In this document: positions 1 through 8,708 of the stretch, in pieces
How the letters are laid out: the number at the start of each line of letters is the position of its first letter
How positions within the stretch are numbered: the stretch's first letter is position 1
Notes under the pieces: model-generated
The model's input: the letters and a program-made list of their open reading frames with translations, nothing else
What the model was told of the DNA's origin: nothing
The model's database searches: none
Source of the DNA: Candidatus Cacconaster equifaecalis
GTDB lineage: Bacteria; Bacteroidota; Bacteroidia; Bacteroidales; UBA932
Reading direction: 5' to 3'
Assembly: GCA_018064445.1 (NCBI GenBank)
Contig: JAGHVE010000161.1
Location: 1-39,863, forward strand
DNA length: 39,863 bases
Program-made: the position numbers and the translations under genes

Positions 1-492
1 TTTCCTGAACAGGTCGTAGGTGTTGACCTGCGTGTCGTGAATTCCGAAAAGGCCGTAGGTGTTTTCCCGGTCAAAATCGGTTATGCCCTTGAACTGCTGC
101 CTCTCCATCATATTGTAATGCTGGATGAGCTCCTTCGTGACGGTGAACTCCTTCTGGCTGTCCTTGCGCCTATTGAAGAACTTGTGAGTGCCTGTCCTGA
201 GGACTTTGGATGCGTGGGACATATTGAAAGCAGGGTTCACGCAGATTTTCCGGAAACCGAACATCTGCTGCGCATACATCCCGCCCATCGAGGTACCGAT
301 AATCAAATCAGGCGCGTTTTCCTGGCAATACTGTTTCAGAAAAGGCAAGGCATCCACGGGATCCACAGGAATATCCGGAGCAAGTACCTCGCATTCAGGC
401 AACAGCCTCCGGAGAGAGTCCACCGTCCCTGACGCGCCTGATGACCCGAATCCGTGAAAATAGATAATTCTCGGCCTGTCTGAAGATTCCAT
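1..492 (-). CDS. YqiA/UPF0227-like alpha/beta hydrolase (esterase), runs off the left edge
   Basis: Reverse-strand translation starts MESSDRPRIIYFHGFGSSGASGTVDSLRRLLPECEVLAPDIPVDPVDALPFLKQYCQENAPDLIIGTSMGGMYAQQM: HGFGSS oxyanion motif and GTSMGG nucleophile elbow. Not in the ORF track because it is truncated. Confidence 0.8.
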   Translation of the reverse strand, partial: MESSDRPRIIYFHGFGSSGASGTVDSLRRLLPECEVLAPDIPVDPVDALPFLKQYCQENAPDLIIGTSMGGMYAQQMFGFRKICVNPAFNMSHASKVLRTGTHKFFNRRKDSQKEFTVTKELIQHYNMMERQQFKGITDFDRENTYGLFGIHDTQVNTYDLFRK

Positions 493-498
493 AGGGAA

Positions 499-515
499 GT
501 GATTCCACAGGGACT
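499..515. repeat. attL: 17-bp direct repeat of the tRNA-Arg 3' end (GTGATTCCACAGGGACT)
   Basis: Exact match to 11321-11337, with an integrase gene immediately inside. Confidence 0.9.
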
Positions 516-611
516 AAAACTCCATAACCCTGCAATTACATTTATTAAACAAAATAGGCAAAAATCGCTGTTTTACTGCGTTTTTGTATAGTGTATTTAT
601 TTGTGTTTTCA

Positions 612-643
612 TTTGGTATAATAGAAAAAAGTGTGTACTTTTG
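612..643 (+). promoter_or_regulatory. Bacteroidota-type promoter for the integrase (TTTG-N20-TACTTTTG)
   Basis: TTTG 612-615, 20-nt spacer, TACTTTTG 636-643, upstream of ATG 693. Confidence 0.65.
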
Positions 644-651
644 TTTTTAGG

Positions 652-676
652 AATACACACAAAAATACACACAAAA
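652..676. repeat. Tandem 12-bp-spaced repeats AATACACACAAAA x2 beside attL
   Basis: Copies at 652-664 and 664-676 between the integrase promoter and its start codon. Confidence 0.7.
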
Positions 677-692
677 TTTCAATTGTTCAATT

Positions 693-2063
693 ATGAAGGT
701 ACAATTCTATTTAGCACCCAAGGTGCATAATGACGGAGAAGCACCGATTCGTGTCTCCGTATCGGTTCACGGAACACGATTATTAACGACTTGCGGAGAA
801 TCTGTCAAACCAGAGTTCTGGGATGATGCAGCAAAGAAGGCTAAATTCCCCAAGGGTGGCACAAATTCACACGGCCTGACGGATAAACAACTCAATGCAC
901 TTCTTCACAAAATCGAAGCGGATTTTGATTCGTATGAGGCCGGACTGCAAGGAGGTTACAAGCCGACCATCGAAGAACTGCGTGACAAGTTGGCTGAATC
1001 CACAGGCACCGGGCGGAAGAAGATTGACAGCAAGAGAGAGAAGGCCGAAAAGATTGCATTAGCCAAGGAAAAGGAGATTCTTCGATTAAAGAGGGTAAGC
1101 GACTATTATCAGAAGTTCTTCACAGAATCGAGCGTCAAGAAGTCGTGGAGTGATGGCACAATAAAGAAGATGGCGAGTTTCGGACAGAAACTTGCAGACT
1201 TCGATTCTTTGACAGATCTCAACAGCGAGGACGGAATAAAGAAGTTTCACGCGAAGTTAAAAGATAGTGGTCTTGCAAATCGCACAATTGAGAAGCAGTT
1301 CAAACTTCTGAAATGGTTTCTCCGTTGGTGCGAGGACAAAGGCTTTATTGATAAAGTCTGCAATTTTTGGCCGACCATTAAAATCGCCCCTAAAGATGTT
1401 ATATTCCTCACGCCCCAAGAACTGATGAAACTTTATTCGTTCCAGATTCCTGACAATGGTACAAAGGTGACACTACACACAGCCGAAGGTGTGGCTTACG
1501 AAAAGGTGGTCGAAGATGCGGGTGCGCTTGAAAGGGTGCGTGATGTTTTTTGCTTTTGTGCGTTCAGTTCCCTTCGATATAGTGATGTTGCAAAACTTCG
1601 GTATTCTGATATAGCCGAGGACGGAATCAAGGTCATTCAGGCAAAGACAGATAAACTTGTAAGAATCGAACTGAATCAGTATAGCAAGGCCATTCTGGAC
1701 AAATACGCAAACTTCAAAAATCCGTTTGGTCTTGCGCTGCCTGTCATTAGCAATCAAAAATATAACGCCTATTTGAAGCCTCTTTGTGAGTTGGCGGAAA
1801 TTAACACTCTTATCAGTCAAACATATTATCGAGCCGGTAAGAAGGTAACGGAGGTTCAACCCAAGTTCAGGCTTGTAGGGACGCACACAGCGCGAAGAAC
1901 ATTTGTTGTTAACGCTTTGAGTTCCGGCATCCCTGCCGAGGTTGTAATGCGATGGACAGGCCATTCTGATTTTCAGTCAATGAAGCCTTATGTCGGAATT
2001 TTGGATTCCGTGAAGGCAGCATCAATGCAGAAGTTTAATGATTTTCTGGAGGGCGAGAAATGA
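693..2063 (+). CDS. Tyrosine recombinase/integrase
   Basis: Catalytic motifs SSLRYSDVAKL (Arg), HTARRTF (HxxR), GHSDFQSMKPYVGI (GH...Y); adjacent to attL. Confidence 0.95.
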   Translation: MKVQFYLAPKVHNDGEAPIRVSVSVHGTRLLTTCGESVKPEFWDDAAKKAKFPKGGTNSHGLTDKQLNALLHKIEADFDSYEAGLQGGYKPTIEELRDKLAESTGTGRKKIDSKREKAEKIALAKEKEILRLKRVSDYYQKFFTESSVKKSWSDGTIKKMASFGQKLADFDSLTDLNSEDGIKKFHAKLKDSGLANRTIEKQFKLLKWFLRWCEDKGFIDKVCNFWPTIKIAPKDVIFLTPQELMKLYSFQIPDNGTKVTLHTAEGVAYEKVVEDAGALERVRDVFCFCAFSSLRYSDVAKLRYSDIAEDGIKVIQAKTDKLVRIELNQYSKAILDKYANFKNPFGLALPVISNQKYNAYLKPLCELAEINTLISQTYYRAGKKVTEVQPKFRLVGTHTARRTFVVNALSSGIPAEVVMRWTGHSDFQSMKPYVGILDSVKAASMQKFNDFLEGEK

Positions 2064-2815
2064 CACTACATATATTCAAATCCATCATAGCAGAAATTTA
2101 TTACTTCTGTGCTGACATTGAAGGGGAAAGAGTTCATATTCCTTATTTTAAGGAGAAAATGAAAGGGTTCACCGAAGTATTAGTCAGAGAATCCAAGGCC
2201 AAGGGGGCAAATCTTCAAGCAGACATTCAGGGGCAGAAGATGTCTCCATATCGTAGTGTTATAGGACAGAGACAGGACTTTAATTCGACACGGTCTTGGT
2301 TTGACGAGGTTAACACTCAAATTCGGGCGATATTAAAGGATTTGAGGGGTGGATGGTATAACTACAAGAGCGAGGACAGGGAGGCTCTAATTTTGGCTTT
2401 AGAAGCCGTAATGAAGCCTTGTAAAGATTTGTCCGAAATATGCACCAAGTCGTTTGATGGTAAGCCGAAGCCTACAACCGTCCGGCAGCTCATATCACAA
2501 ATTCCCGATGATAACAAGCGGGAGTGCGCATTGAAACTTGCAGAGGATTTTCGGAAAGCGGGGTTTCTGGATGAAGATTATTTGTTCACTATCAAAATTG
2601 GTGAAAAGCCTGAAAGGGGTGAGGTATCCAGACGAAATAAAATTGTTGGAGTACTTGGTCACGAATTAGGGAAAGTTTGCGGAAGTATAAAAAAAGTGGC
2701 GGACATTTGGGGGTATCCTGAAAAGAGCATAAATAGGGATTACCAAAAAGCCATCGAGGATATTACAACTCCAAAGATTCTTCGATTAAAATCGATTTTA
2801 GAGGAACACCGATAA
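2060..2815 (+). CDS. Hypothetical protein, translationally coupled (ATGA) to the integrase
   Basis: ORF of 251 aa whose ATG overlaps the integrase stop by 4 bp; element-like codon usage; family not recognised. Confidence 0.75.
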   Translation: MTLHIFKSIIAEIYYFCADIEGERVHIPYFKEKMKGFTEVLVRESKAKGANLQADIQGQKMSPYRSVIGQRQDFNSTRSWFDEVNTQIRAILKDLRGGWYNYKSEDREALILALEAVMKPCKDLSEICTKSFDGKPKPTTVRQLISQIPDDNKRECALKLAEDFRKAGFLDEDYLFTIKIGEKPERGEVSRRNKIVGVLGHELGKVCGSIKKVADIWGYPEKSINRDYQKAIEDITTPKILRLKSILEEHR

Positions 2816-2850
2816 ATTTAACAGAATTAGTCCAAAAAGGGATATTTACT

Positions 2851-2882
2851 AAAGGGGGTAGAAATTTTTCTACCCCTTTTTT
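2851..2882 (+). terminator. Rho-independent terminator-like hairpin
   Basis: GGGGTAGAAA / TTTCTACCCC followed by a T-run. Confidence 0.75.
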
Positions 2883-3020
2883 GTTGGTATTCTGTAAGTT
2901 ACAAAAGCCACAGGGGATATTTGAAGGAAAGCGGAATATCCCTTTGTAACCCATATCAATAGGCTATATCTTGCGGAAAATTTAACGCAAAAAGAATCAC
3001 AAGCAAAAACAAAAAACGAT

Positions 3021-3368
3021 ATGGCAACAACAAATTTTATTGCAACGATGACTGTCAGCGAATTTATTGACAGCCTCAACAAGGCGGGGTTGATTATATG
3101 CAAGGAGCCTCAACCCGAACCCAAAGAAAAGCCTTTGGATTTTTCGGACAGCAGCCGTTTTGGATGCGGACTTCAAGCAATTCAAAATCGGTATGGTGTC
3201 AGCGTTCTGACTGCACAGAGGTATAAGTCTGGGATTCTGTCCCCTGCGGTCTTTCAGGTTTGCCGAGGTGGTAAATTTTACATTGACTATGAGAAGGCGG
3301 ACAAAATCCTCAAGGAGAAAAAGCCAAAGATGTATGATAAAGAAAGACGCTCAACCGTTTCCGATTGA
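3021..3368 (+). CDS. DUF3853/AlpA-like helix-turn-helix DNA-binding protein (possible excisionase/regulator)
   Basis: FGCGLQAIQNRYGVSVLTAQRYKSGILSPAVFQVCRGGKFYIDYEKADKIL resembles MerR/AlpA-type HTH proteins of Bacteroidota elements. Confidence 0.65.
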   Translation: MATTNFIATMTVSEFIDSLNKAGLIICKEPQPEPKEKPLDFSDSSRFGCGLQAIQNRYGVSVLTAQRYKSGILSPAVFQVCRGGKFYIDYEKADKILKEKKPKMYDKERRSTVSD

Positions 3369-3372
3369 GCGT
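3346..3372. repeat. Perfect 9-bp inverted repeat overlapping the stop codon of the DUF3853-like gene
   Basis: GACGCTCAA ... TTGAGCGTC with a 9-nt loop and no clear U-tract. Confidence 0.6.
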
Positions 3373-3498
3373 CCCAAAGGATGGGGTTTGTGGATTGCTC
3401 CACTTTTTTCAATTGTTCATTGAATACACAATGACAAAGATAGCAAAAGTTCAGCAATCTACAAGCCGAGAATGTTTAACAATTAAAATTTTTCAGTT

Positions 3499-4116
3499 AT
3501 GAAAACCGAAATTCAAAAACAATTCGAGGCTGAAATCAAAGACAGACAGCCGGAAATCTCGCTGGAGTATGAGGAAATCTTCGGGGAACTTGAAGTCTGG
3601 ATTTGTGGCGGAAATTCCGCAGGACTTGTTCTTCGCGGTGGCATCGGTCAGGGTAAGACCACAATGCTTCGCGCAATTTGCAAAATTGTAAAGGCGTTCT
3701 GGACGGAGGAAAGGATATTGACTATCCGTCAGGAACTCCGAAACCCCAACATTAAAAGCATAAGAGCAGACGATTTGCTGCATATCGCACACACAGAGGG
3801 GCGCGAGGGTTTGTTCTATGGTGAACACGCCATCGGACAAGCCGGAGTCCTTTTCATTGATGATTTGGGCGGAGAGACGGAAACAGAGATTCGATTCGAG
3901 GGGTGGAATAAGTCTCACGAGGTATATATCCGGGAAACCATCAGACCGTTTGCGGAACTTCTGACAAGAAGATGTGACAACAATTTGCCGACACTTATTT
4001 CAACCCGGCTCGACAAAACCCAAATTATTGAGCGATACGGAGAGAGCGTTTTCGACAGGCTTTTCGGGAGTTGCAATTGGATTAATATGCAGTTTGTTGA
4101 AGGTGGTTACAGATAG
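3499..4116 (+). CDS. DnaC-like AAA ATPase (helicase loader)
   Basis: Walker A GGIGQGKTT, Walker B VLFIDDLGG, and C-terminal IIERYGESVFDRLFG...EGGYR as in DnaC-type loaders. Confidence 0.75.
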   Translation: MKTEIQKQFEAEIKDRQPEISLEYEEIFGELEVWICGGNSAGLVLRGGIGQGKTTMLRAICKIVKAFWTEERILTIRQELRNPNIKSIRADDLLHIAHTEGREGLFYGEHAIGQAGVLFIDDLGGETETEIRFEGWNKSHEVYIRETIRPFAELLTRRCDNNLPTLISTRLDKTQIIERYGESVFDRLFGSCNWINMQFVEGGYR

Positions 4117-4128
4117 GAGGGTGAAGTT

Positions 4129-5091
4129 ATGGCATCAGCAGAAATCATCAACGAAATTCAAGAGGCGATGGAGGCACCAAAGACGGAATGGAAGAAATCC
4201 CTTTTCGACTTTACGGCAACCATCAGTCAGCCAGAGCCGCTTCTTATGTGCGGAGGAACACGGGCGTTAAGTCGTGAAAATCTGTGTATCATCACAGGGA
4301 AACCGAAAGTTTGCAAAAGCACTTTTTTGTCAGCAGCGATGGCAGCCGGACTATCAGCGCGGAATATCTTGAATATGTCTTCACCAAGGCATCGTAAAAT
4401 CATATTAGCCGACACGGAACAAGCCCCATATCACCTCAAAAGCCAATGTGACAGGGTTTTTCGTCTGGCGGAAATCCGACAAGAATTGTCTGACAACTTC
4501 ACCGTTCTGGCACTTCGCCCTTTCACACCACAAGAAAGGTATTCGTTTGTAATGGATGCTATTGAGGAAATTCGCCCTGACATTGTGGCTATTGATGGCG
4601 TTTCAGACCTTCTTTGCGACAGTAACGACTTGAAGGAATCCGAAAACCTTGTTTCGGAACTTCTGGCCGCTTCAAGCAAATATGATTTGGGGGTTATCTC
4701 AATTCTGCACACAACACCCGGACAGAGCAAACTTCGCGGACATTTGGGGAGTTGTCTCGAAAGGAAGGCGGAATCAGTCGTTCTTCTGGAGAAAGAAGGT
4801 CGTGGAATATGTGTCAAGCCGAAGGAGTGTAGAAACCGAGCCTTCACGGAATTTCGGTTTACCCTCAACGATGAAGGAGATCCGGAATATGATTCACAGG
4901 ACGCAGACCTGACTGCACTCGATTGGCTTTTGGCGATAATGGAGAAGGGAAAGGAATATCGACACGGAGAACTCGTTTCGTTACTCATTGAGAAGGGCAT
5001 CCCAGAAGGTTCCGCGAAATCCGGCCTCAAAGCCGGAGAAAACCAGAAACGCATTTTGAGAGTTGGTAGAGGGATATATACACTTCCTTAA
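4129..5091 (+). CDS. RepA/AAA_25-like ATPase (replicative helicase-like)
   Basis: CIITGKPKVCKSTFLSA Walker A, IVAIDGVSDLL Walker B, VISILHTTPGQSKLRGHLGS. Confidence 0.75.
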   Translation: MASAEIINEIQEAMEAPKTEWKKSLFDFTATISQPEPLLMCGGTRALSRENLCIITGKPKVCKSTFLSAAMAAGLSARNILNMSSPRHRKIILADTEQAPYHLKSQCDRVFRLAEIRQELSDNFTVLALRPFTPQERYSFVMDAIEEIRPDIVAIDGVSDLLCDSNDLKESENLVSELLAASSKYDLGVISILHTTPGQSKLRGHLGSCLERKAESVVLLEKEGRGICVKPKECRNRAFTEFRFTLNDEGDPEYDSQDADLTALDWLLAIMEKGKEYRHGELVSLLIEKGIPEGSAKSGLKAGENQKRILRVGRGIYTLP

Positions 5092-5341
5092 ATAGTTGGT
5101 TTAACACGCCCCCCTATATAGGGGGCGGCGTTGATAAACATATATAGATGTTTTTCTATATATAGTACCAACCGACAAACCAACTTTTGTAAATGATTGA
5201 AATTCAACAAGATGGCAACTTGGAAAAAATGCGACCAACTTTTTCGCCAACTTTTTTAACGCGCTGATTATCAATAACATAAGTTTTTACAAAAATTTCA
5301 CCAACTTTTTAACCAACTTTTAACCAACTAACTTTTGAAAA
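5092..5341. repeat. Iteron-like (A)ACCAACTTTT repeat cluster with palindromes; candidate replication origin
   Basis: ACCAACTTTT-like copies near 5177, 5234, 5246, 5300, 5312 and 5323, inverted copy AGTTGGTT at 5094; CCCCCTATATAGGGGG palindrome near 5110-5125; AT-rich CTATATATAG. Confidence 0.7.
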
Positions 5342-6370
5342 ATGGACACCGAAGCAACAATGAGAGCAATTGAAAGCGCAGTCTTTTATAATCCAGAGAC
5401 CGCCACAGGGATTCCGGGTTGGCAGAGGTATGGTGACAGGATGCAGACAAGATTCCGTCCTGATGGCACCGATTCAGGGAGGGCCGACAAGGTTACACTT
5501 CGATTCCGTCCTGAAGGTCTGTATTTGTCATACAACGGAGGTTCATATTGTTCAACTTATATTCGTTCCCTTCTGAAAAAGCGATTCGGTGAAGAATGGA
5601 TTAACACCGTCAAAGGGTTGTATAACATTGACACGGCCTTTACTGAATACTGCGAAGCATATTACAAGCAGCGCACAGAGGGGACGCGCAAGGCAACTGA
5701 TGAAAGGAATCCTGACACCATCCCGGAGAATATAATTGTTCCTACTTACGACACCAACAGACAGGACACCTTGAGGGATTATCTTTCAAGCGTATTCGGA
5801 AAGGATGCAGTCCTTCGGGCGTGGGAACTTTACGGAGTGGGGACAAACATTGAGGCGTGGACTATCTTCTGGCTTTACGACAAAGAAGGCAGATGTCGCG
5901 GGGGAAAGCGGATGATGTATCTTCCAGACGGACACAGGAGCAAAGGCAAAAACGGCATTGTGGCCTGTCATAGTGATTTGATAAAATACGGCAAACTTCC
6001 GAAGGAGTGGAAGTTCAGTTCTTGTTTGTTCGGGGAGCATCTTTTGAAACAATATCCCGAAAAGGTTGTCGGGGTTGTGGAATCCGAAAAGACAGCGATA
6101 ATTTGCTCCATCGTTTATCCGTCAAGTATCTGGATTGCAACAGCGGGACAGAAAATCAACCTCGATAGGGTGAAGTCTGTCCTTCGTGGGCGAAAGGTTG
6201 TTTTGTTTCCTGACGCTGATAGTATTAAGATATGGCAGGAGAAGTTCGATTCGGTTCCGGGATTCACCGTAAACACCATAACTCACGACTACTTCCGCAA
6301 AAAAGGCGAAAATTGGGCGAAATGCGACATCGCGGACATTCTGATACATAATTTATCGTCCAAAGGCTGA
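5342..6370 (+). CDS. DUF6371/Toprim-like primase
   Basis: VVGVVESEKTAIICSIVYPSSIWIATAGQKINLDRVKSVLRGRKVVLFPDAD resembles a Toprim domain (ESEKTA...PDAD). Confidence 0.7.
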   Translation: MDTEATMRAIESAVFYNPETATGIPGWQRYGDRMQTRFRPDGTDSGRADKVTLRFRPEGLYLSYNGGSYCSTYIRSLLKKRFGEEWINTVKGLYNIDTAFTEYCEAYYKQRTEGTRKATDERNPDTIPENIIVPTYDTNRQDTLRDYLSSVFGKDAVLRAWELYGVGTNIEAWTIFWLYDKEGRCRGGKRMMYLPDGHRSKGKNGIVACHSDLIKYGKLPKEWKFSSCLFGEHLLKQYPEKVVGVVESEKTAIICSIVYPSSIWIATAGQKINLDRVKSVLRGRKVVLFPDADSIKIWQEKFDSVPGFTVNTITHDYFRKKGENWAKCDIADILIHNLSSKG

Positions 6371-6429
6371 AAACGCCTAAAATCGGCTTTAAAATCGCAA
6401 ACAAAGATATATAAATTAAAACTTCAATT

Positions 6430-6657
6430 ATGATTACAAAACCAACTGTTTTTAAACCCATTGGGGAGCCGTTCAAACGGCAGGGTACAATGCTTGTCGC
6501 AATCAAGCGGCCAGATGTTCTTCCCCGTGATGCTTGCAAGGGATGCTTCTTCGTAAGAGCCTGTAATGATTCAAACTCTTTGGCCTGTTCGAGTTTCGAC
6601 AGATACGACAAGACTTCCGTCTGGTTCGTTGAGGCTAAAGACGCAAAACAAAAGTAA
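6430..6657 (+). CDS. Small Cys-containing protein
   Basis: 75-aa ORF with CKGCFFVRACNDSNSLACSSFDR; own ribosome-binding context; typical of small proteins in Bacteroidota elements. Confidence 0.6.
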   Translation: MITKPTVFKPIGEPFKRQGTMLVAIKRPDVLPRDACKGCFFVRACNDSNSLACSSFDRYDKTSVWFVEAKDAKQK

Positions 6658-6678
6658 CACACTCAAACACAATTTATT

Positions 6679-6990
6679 ATGAAAACACAAATTGACATTA
6701 GCGCAACAAGTGAATTTCGCAAAGGCGAAGCCACTTTTGCCCGGATTGCTGTCAATCCGAAAACAGGGGTTCAGGCGTGGAGAAGAAACTACATCTTCCA
6801 ACCTTCCCTCGACAGAATCGAAATGATTATCCCGGTGGCGGGTAAGTATTACCCGGAACAAGGTAAGGTGATGCGATCCTTCCCTGACGATGCAAAAGGC
6901 AGAGAGAGGATGGAACACTACCTCGAACACGGATTGCAGGGATGGTTCCCCGGTGATGAGCCTGAAAACCCCCTCGAAGAAGAAGATTAA
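6679..6990 (+). CDS. Hypothetical protein
   Basis: 103-aa ORF in the same operon-like array. Confidence 0.65.
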   Translation: MKTQIDISATSEFRKGEATFARIAVNPKTGVQAWRRNYIFQPSLDRIEMIIPVAGKYYPEQGKVMRSFPDDAKGRERMEHYLEHGLQGWFPGDEPENPLEEED

Positions 6991-7027
6991 CATTCAACTT
7001 ATTTATTAATCTCAAAATCAAAGTATT

Positions 7028-7750
7028 ATGGATAGTGAAATCTTTGAAGCCTTACAGGCTCCCGGCACTTTTGAAAAGACCGACAAGGGCAAAGTGCTTG
7101 TTAAAACCGCTATGATTCAACTTGTTAGAAGCAAGTGTGAATCACTCGACAACCTCCTTGCAAGTATTCCCCAGACACTTGCAAGGTATGAATTGGCTGA
7201 TTACGCGACTGAAGGCGTACAGCGTGAAATCCTGACCGATGGGGCATCAGCCGTTGTTTCCGAAGTAATGAGACGCACCCGGATTGAACTTCGGAAATCT
7301 GGTCTGTTCCCTGCCTTGGTTGAGGAACTCGCAAGACGAAACGCTGACTGCATCAGCCGGAACTTCAGAGACGAAATCAAGAATCTTTGTGACGGTATCA
7401 GGTCGCTTCGTCAATGGCTTTCAGGCCTTGGTATCGTAATCGGGGATGATGATAATTCCCTTTGGTTCAAGAGTGGCAAACTTCGGATTGCTCCGAAGAT
7501 TCTCGAAGGAATCGCCCCTCGGTTCACCATCCCTGTCGGAGACAAGGACTTGAAACTTGTGAAGAAGTTGCGAGAGGTCGCTGACCTTCTGAAAGACATT
7601 CAGAGCGAAGGTATCACCGTTCTGGACACGCAGAGACAGCAGGGGGCAGCAGGGTTGATGATGATTCAGCGCAGCATAGTCTCCCAGATGGTTGAGGCGA
7701 AACTGACAGACGAGGCTGTTCTGACGGAGATAATGAGACAAAGGCGATAA
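7028..7750 (+). CDS. Hypothetical protein
   Basis: 240-aa ORF followed by a strong terminator; no family recognised. Confidence 0.75.
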   Translation: MDSEIFEALQAPGTFEKTDKGKVLVKTAMIQLVRSKCESLDNLLASIPQTLARYELADYATEGVQREILTDGASAVVSEVMRRTRIELRKSGLFPALVEELARRNADCISRNFRDEIKNLCDGIRSLRQWLSGLGIVIGDDDNSLWFKSGKLRIAPKILEGIAPRFTIPVGDKDLKLVKKLREVADLLKDIQSEGITVLDTQRQQGAAGLMMIQRSIVSQMVEAKLTDEAVLTEIMRQRR

Positions 7751-7768
7751 CCTCCGTTCTATCAATGA

Positions 7769-7800
7769 AATAGCAACCCCGCAAAGGTTGCTATTTTTTT
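7769..7800 (+). terminator. Rho-independent terminator
   Basis: AATAGCAACC-CCGCAAA-GGTTGCTATT followed by TTTTT. Confidence 0.9.
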
Positions 7801-7815
7801 GAGGTTCAAGAGTTA

Positions 7816-8200
7816 TTTACACTATTGTTTATACTATTTTTTAACCTTGTAACGCATTGATATACAACAGAAAGGTATTTTTCAAAAGTGTGTTTTTTTT
7901 CGTCAAAAGTGTGTTTTTGGTCTATCCCCATCGCGCACACGCGCGTGAAAACCCTCACGAAATAACAACTCTACCTATCCTTCAAAATCCCTATCCCTCA
8001 ATCACTTGCAACCCATCAACCCTGCATAATATCCACCACGACACCCACCACAACCAGACATAAAATCAAATAATTTACACTATTTTCTTCCGCATTATTC
8101 AACAAATGGCAACAGGAGTTTTCCATCCCTGCCCCTGACAATGAAACCCTTACAGAATCCTTGGCAACAAAGGGAAACTTTTGTTTCCGTAACGCATTGA
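7816..8200. repeat. Non-coding region with duplicated repeat pairs
   Basis: TTTACACTATT at 7816-7826 and 8074-8084; GTAACGCATTGA at 7849-7860 and 8189-8200; TCAAAAGTGTGTTTTT at 7882-7897 and 7903-7918. Confidence 0.7.
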
Positions 8201-8227
8201 GTTACAAGCAATTAAATGAAATTTTTA

Positions 8228-8260
8228 TTTGGAAATATGGTTCCTTATGCCGTATCTTTG
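8228..8260 (+). promoter_or_regulatory. Bacteroidota-type promoter (TTTG-N21-TATCTTTG)
   Basis: TTTG 8228-8231, TATCTTTG 8253-8260, upstream of ATG 8290. Confidence 0.65.
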
Positions 8261-8289
8261 CAGTCGTAAACAAATAAAAACATTGTGCT

Positions 8290-8466
8290 ATGAACAAAGA
8301 GGAATTATTCAAAAAAATCACGGAAATTCAGGACATTATCGTAAGTCTTTACGACAGCGTGAAAACCCCTGTCAATTGTGAGGAGTTATTGATGGCTGCA
8401 AGTGCATTAGTGACCGTCAAAAATGACATAGAAGCCTATTATCGTTTCGTTCCTGAAGGAGTATAG
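8290..8466 (+). CDS. 58-aa hypothetical helical protein
   Basis: MNKEELFKKITEIQDIIVSLYDSVKTPVNCEELLMAASALVTVKNDIEAYYRFVPEGV; below the ORF-track cutoff but has an upstream promoter motif and is followed 4 nt later by the next ORF. Confidence 0.6.
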   Translation: MNKEELFKKITEIQDIIVSLYDSVKTPVNCEELLMAASALVTVKNDIEAYYRFVPEGV

Positions 8467-8470
8467 GCGT

Positions 8471-8701
8471 ATGGAAAAAGAGGAACTGAAGGACACCATC
8501 CCACACGACAGGGCAAAGGATTATCTTATCGTCCTTCTGGAGGCACAGAAGGTTATCACGCAGTTTGCCAACGGATATAAAGCAGCCGATGTGAAGTTTG
8601 ATAGTGGCGAAGCAATCGTCCTTCTTGACGGACTGAATGATATTCGGGCATTTATCGAAGAAGTCACTAAAACCTCGGAAATTGAACTTTTATATTCGTG
8701 A
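8471..8701 (+). CDS. 76-aa hypothetical protein
   Basis: ORF MEKEELKDTIPHDRAKDYLIVLLEAQ..., tightly spaced after the previous small ORF. Confidence 0.6.
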   Translation: MEKEELKDTIPHDRAKDYLIVLLEAQKVITQFANGYKAADVKFDSGEAIVLLDGLNDIRAFIEEVTKTSEIELLYS

Positions 8702-8708
8702 AAGTCAT

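Noticed and set aside
37-457. Plus-strand ORFs 37..432 and 188..457
   Set aside because: Antisense to a clear YqiA-like hydrolase on the minus strand that is truncated by the window edge.
7857-8063. 68-aa ORF in the repeat-rich gap
   Set aside because: Translation is low complexity (HHDTHHNQT) from a C-rich repeat region; no start context.
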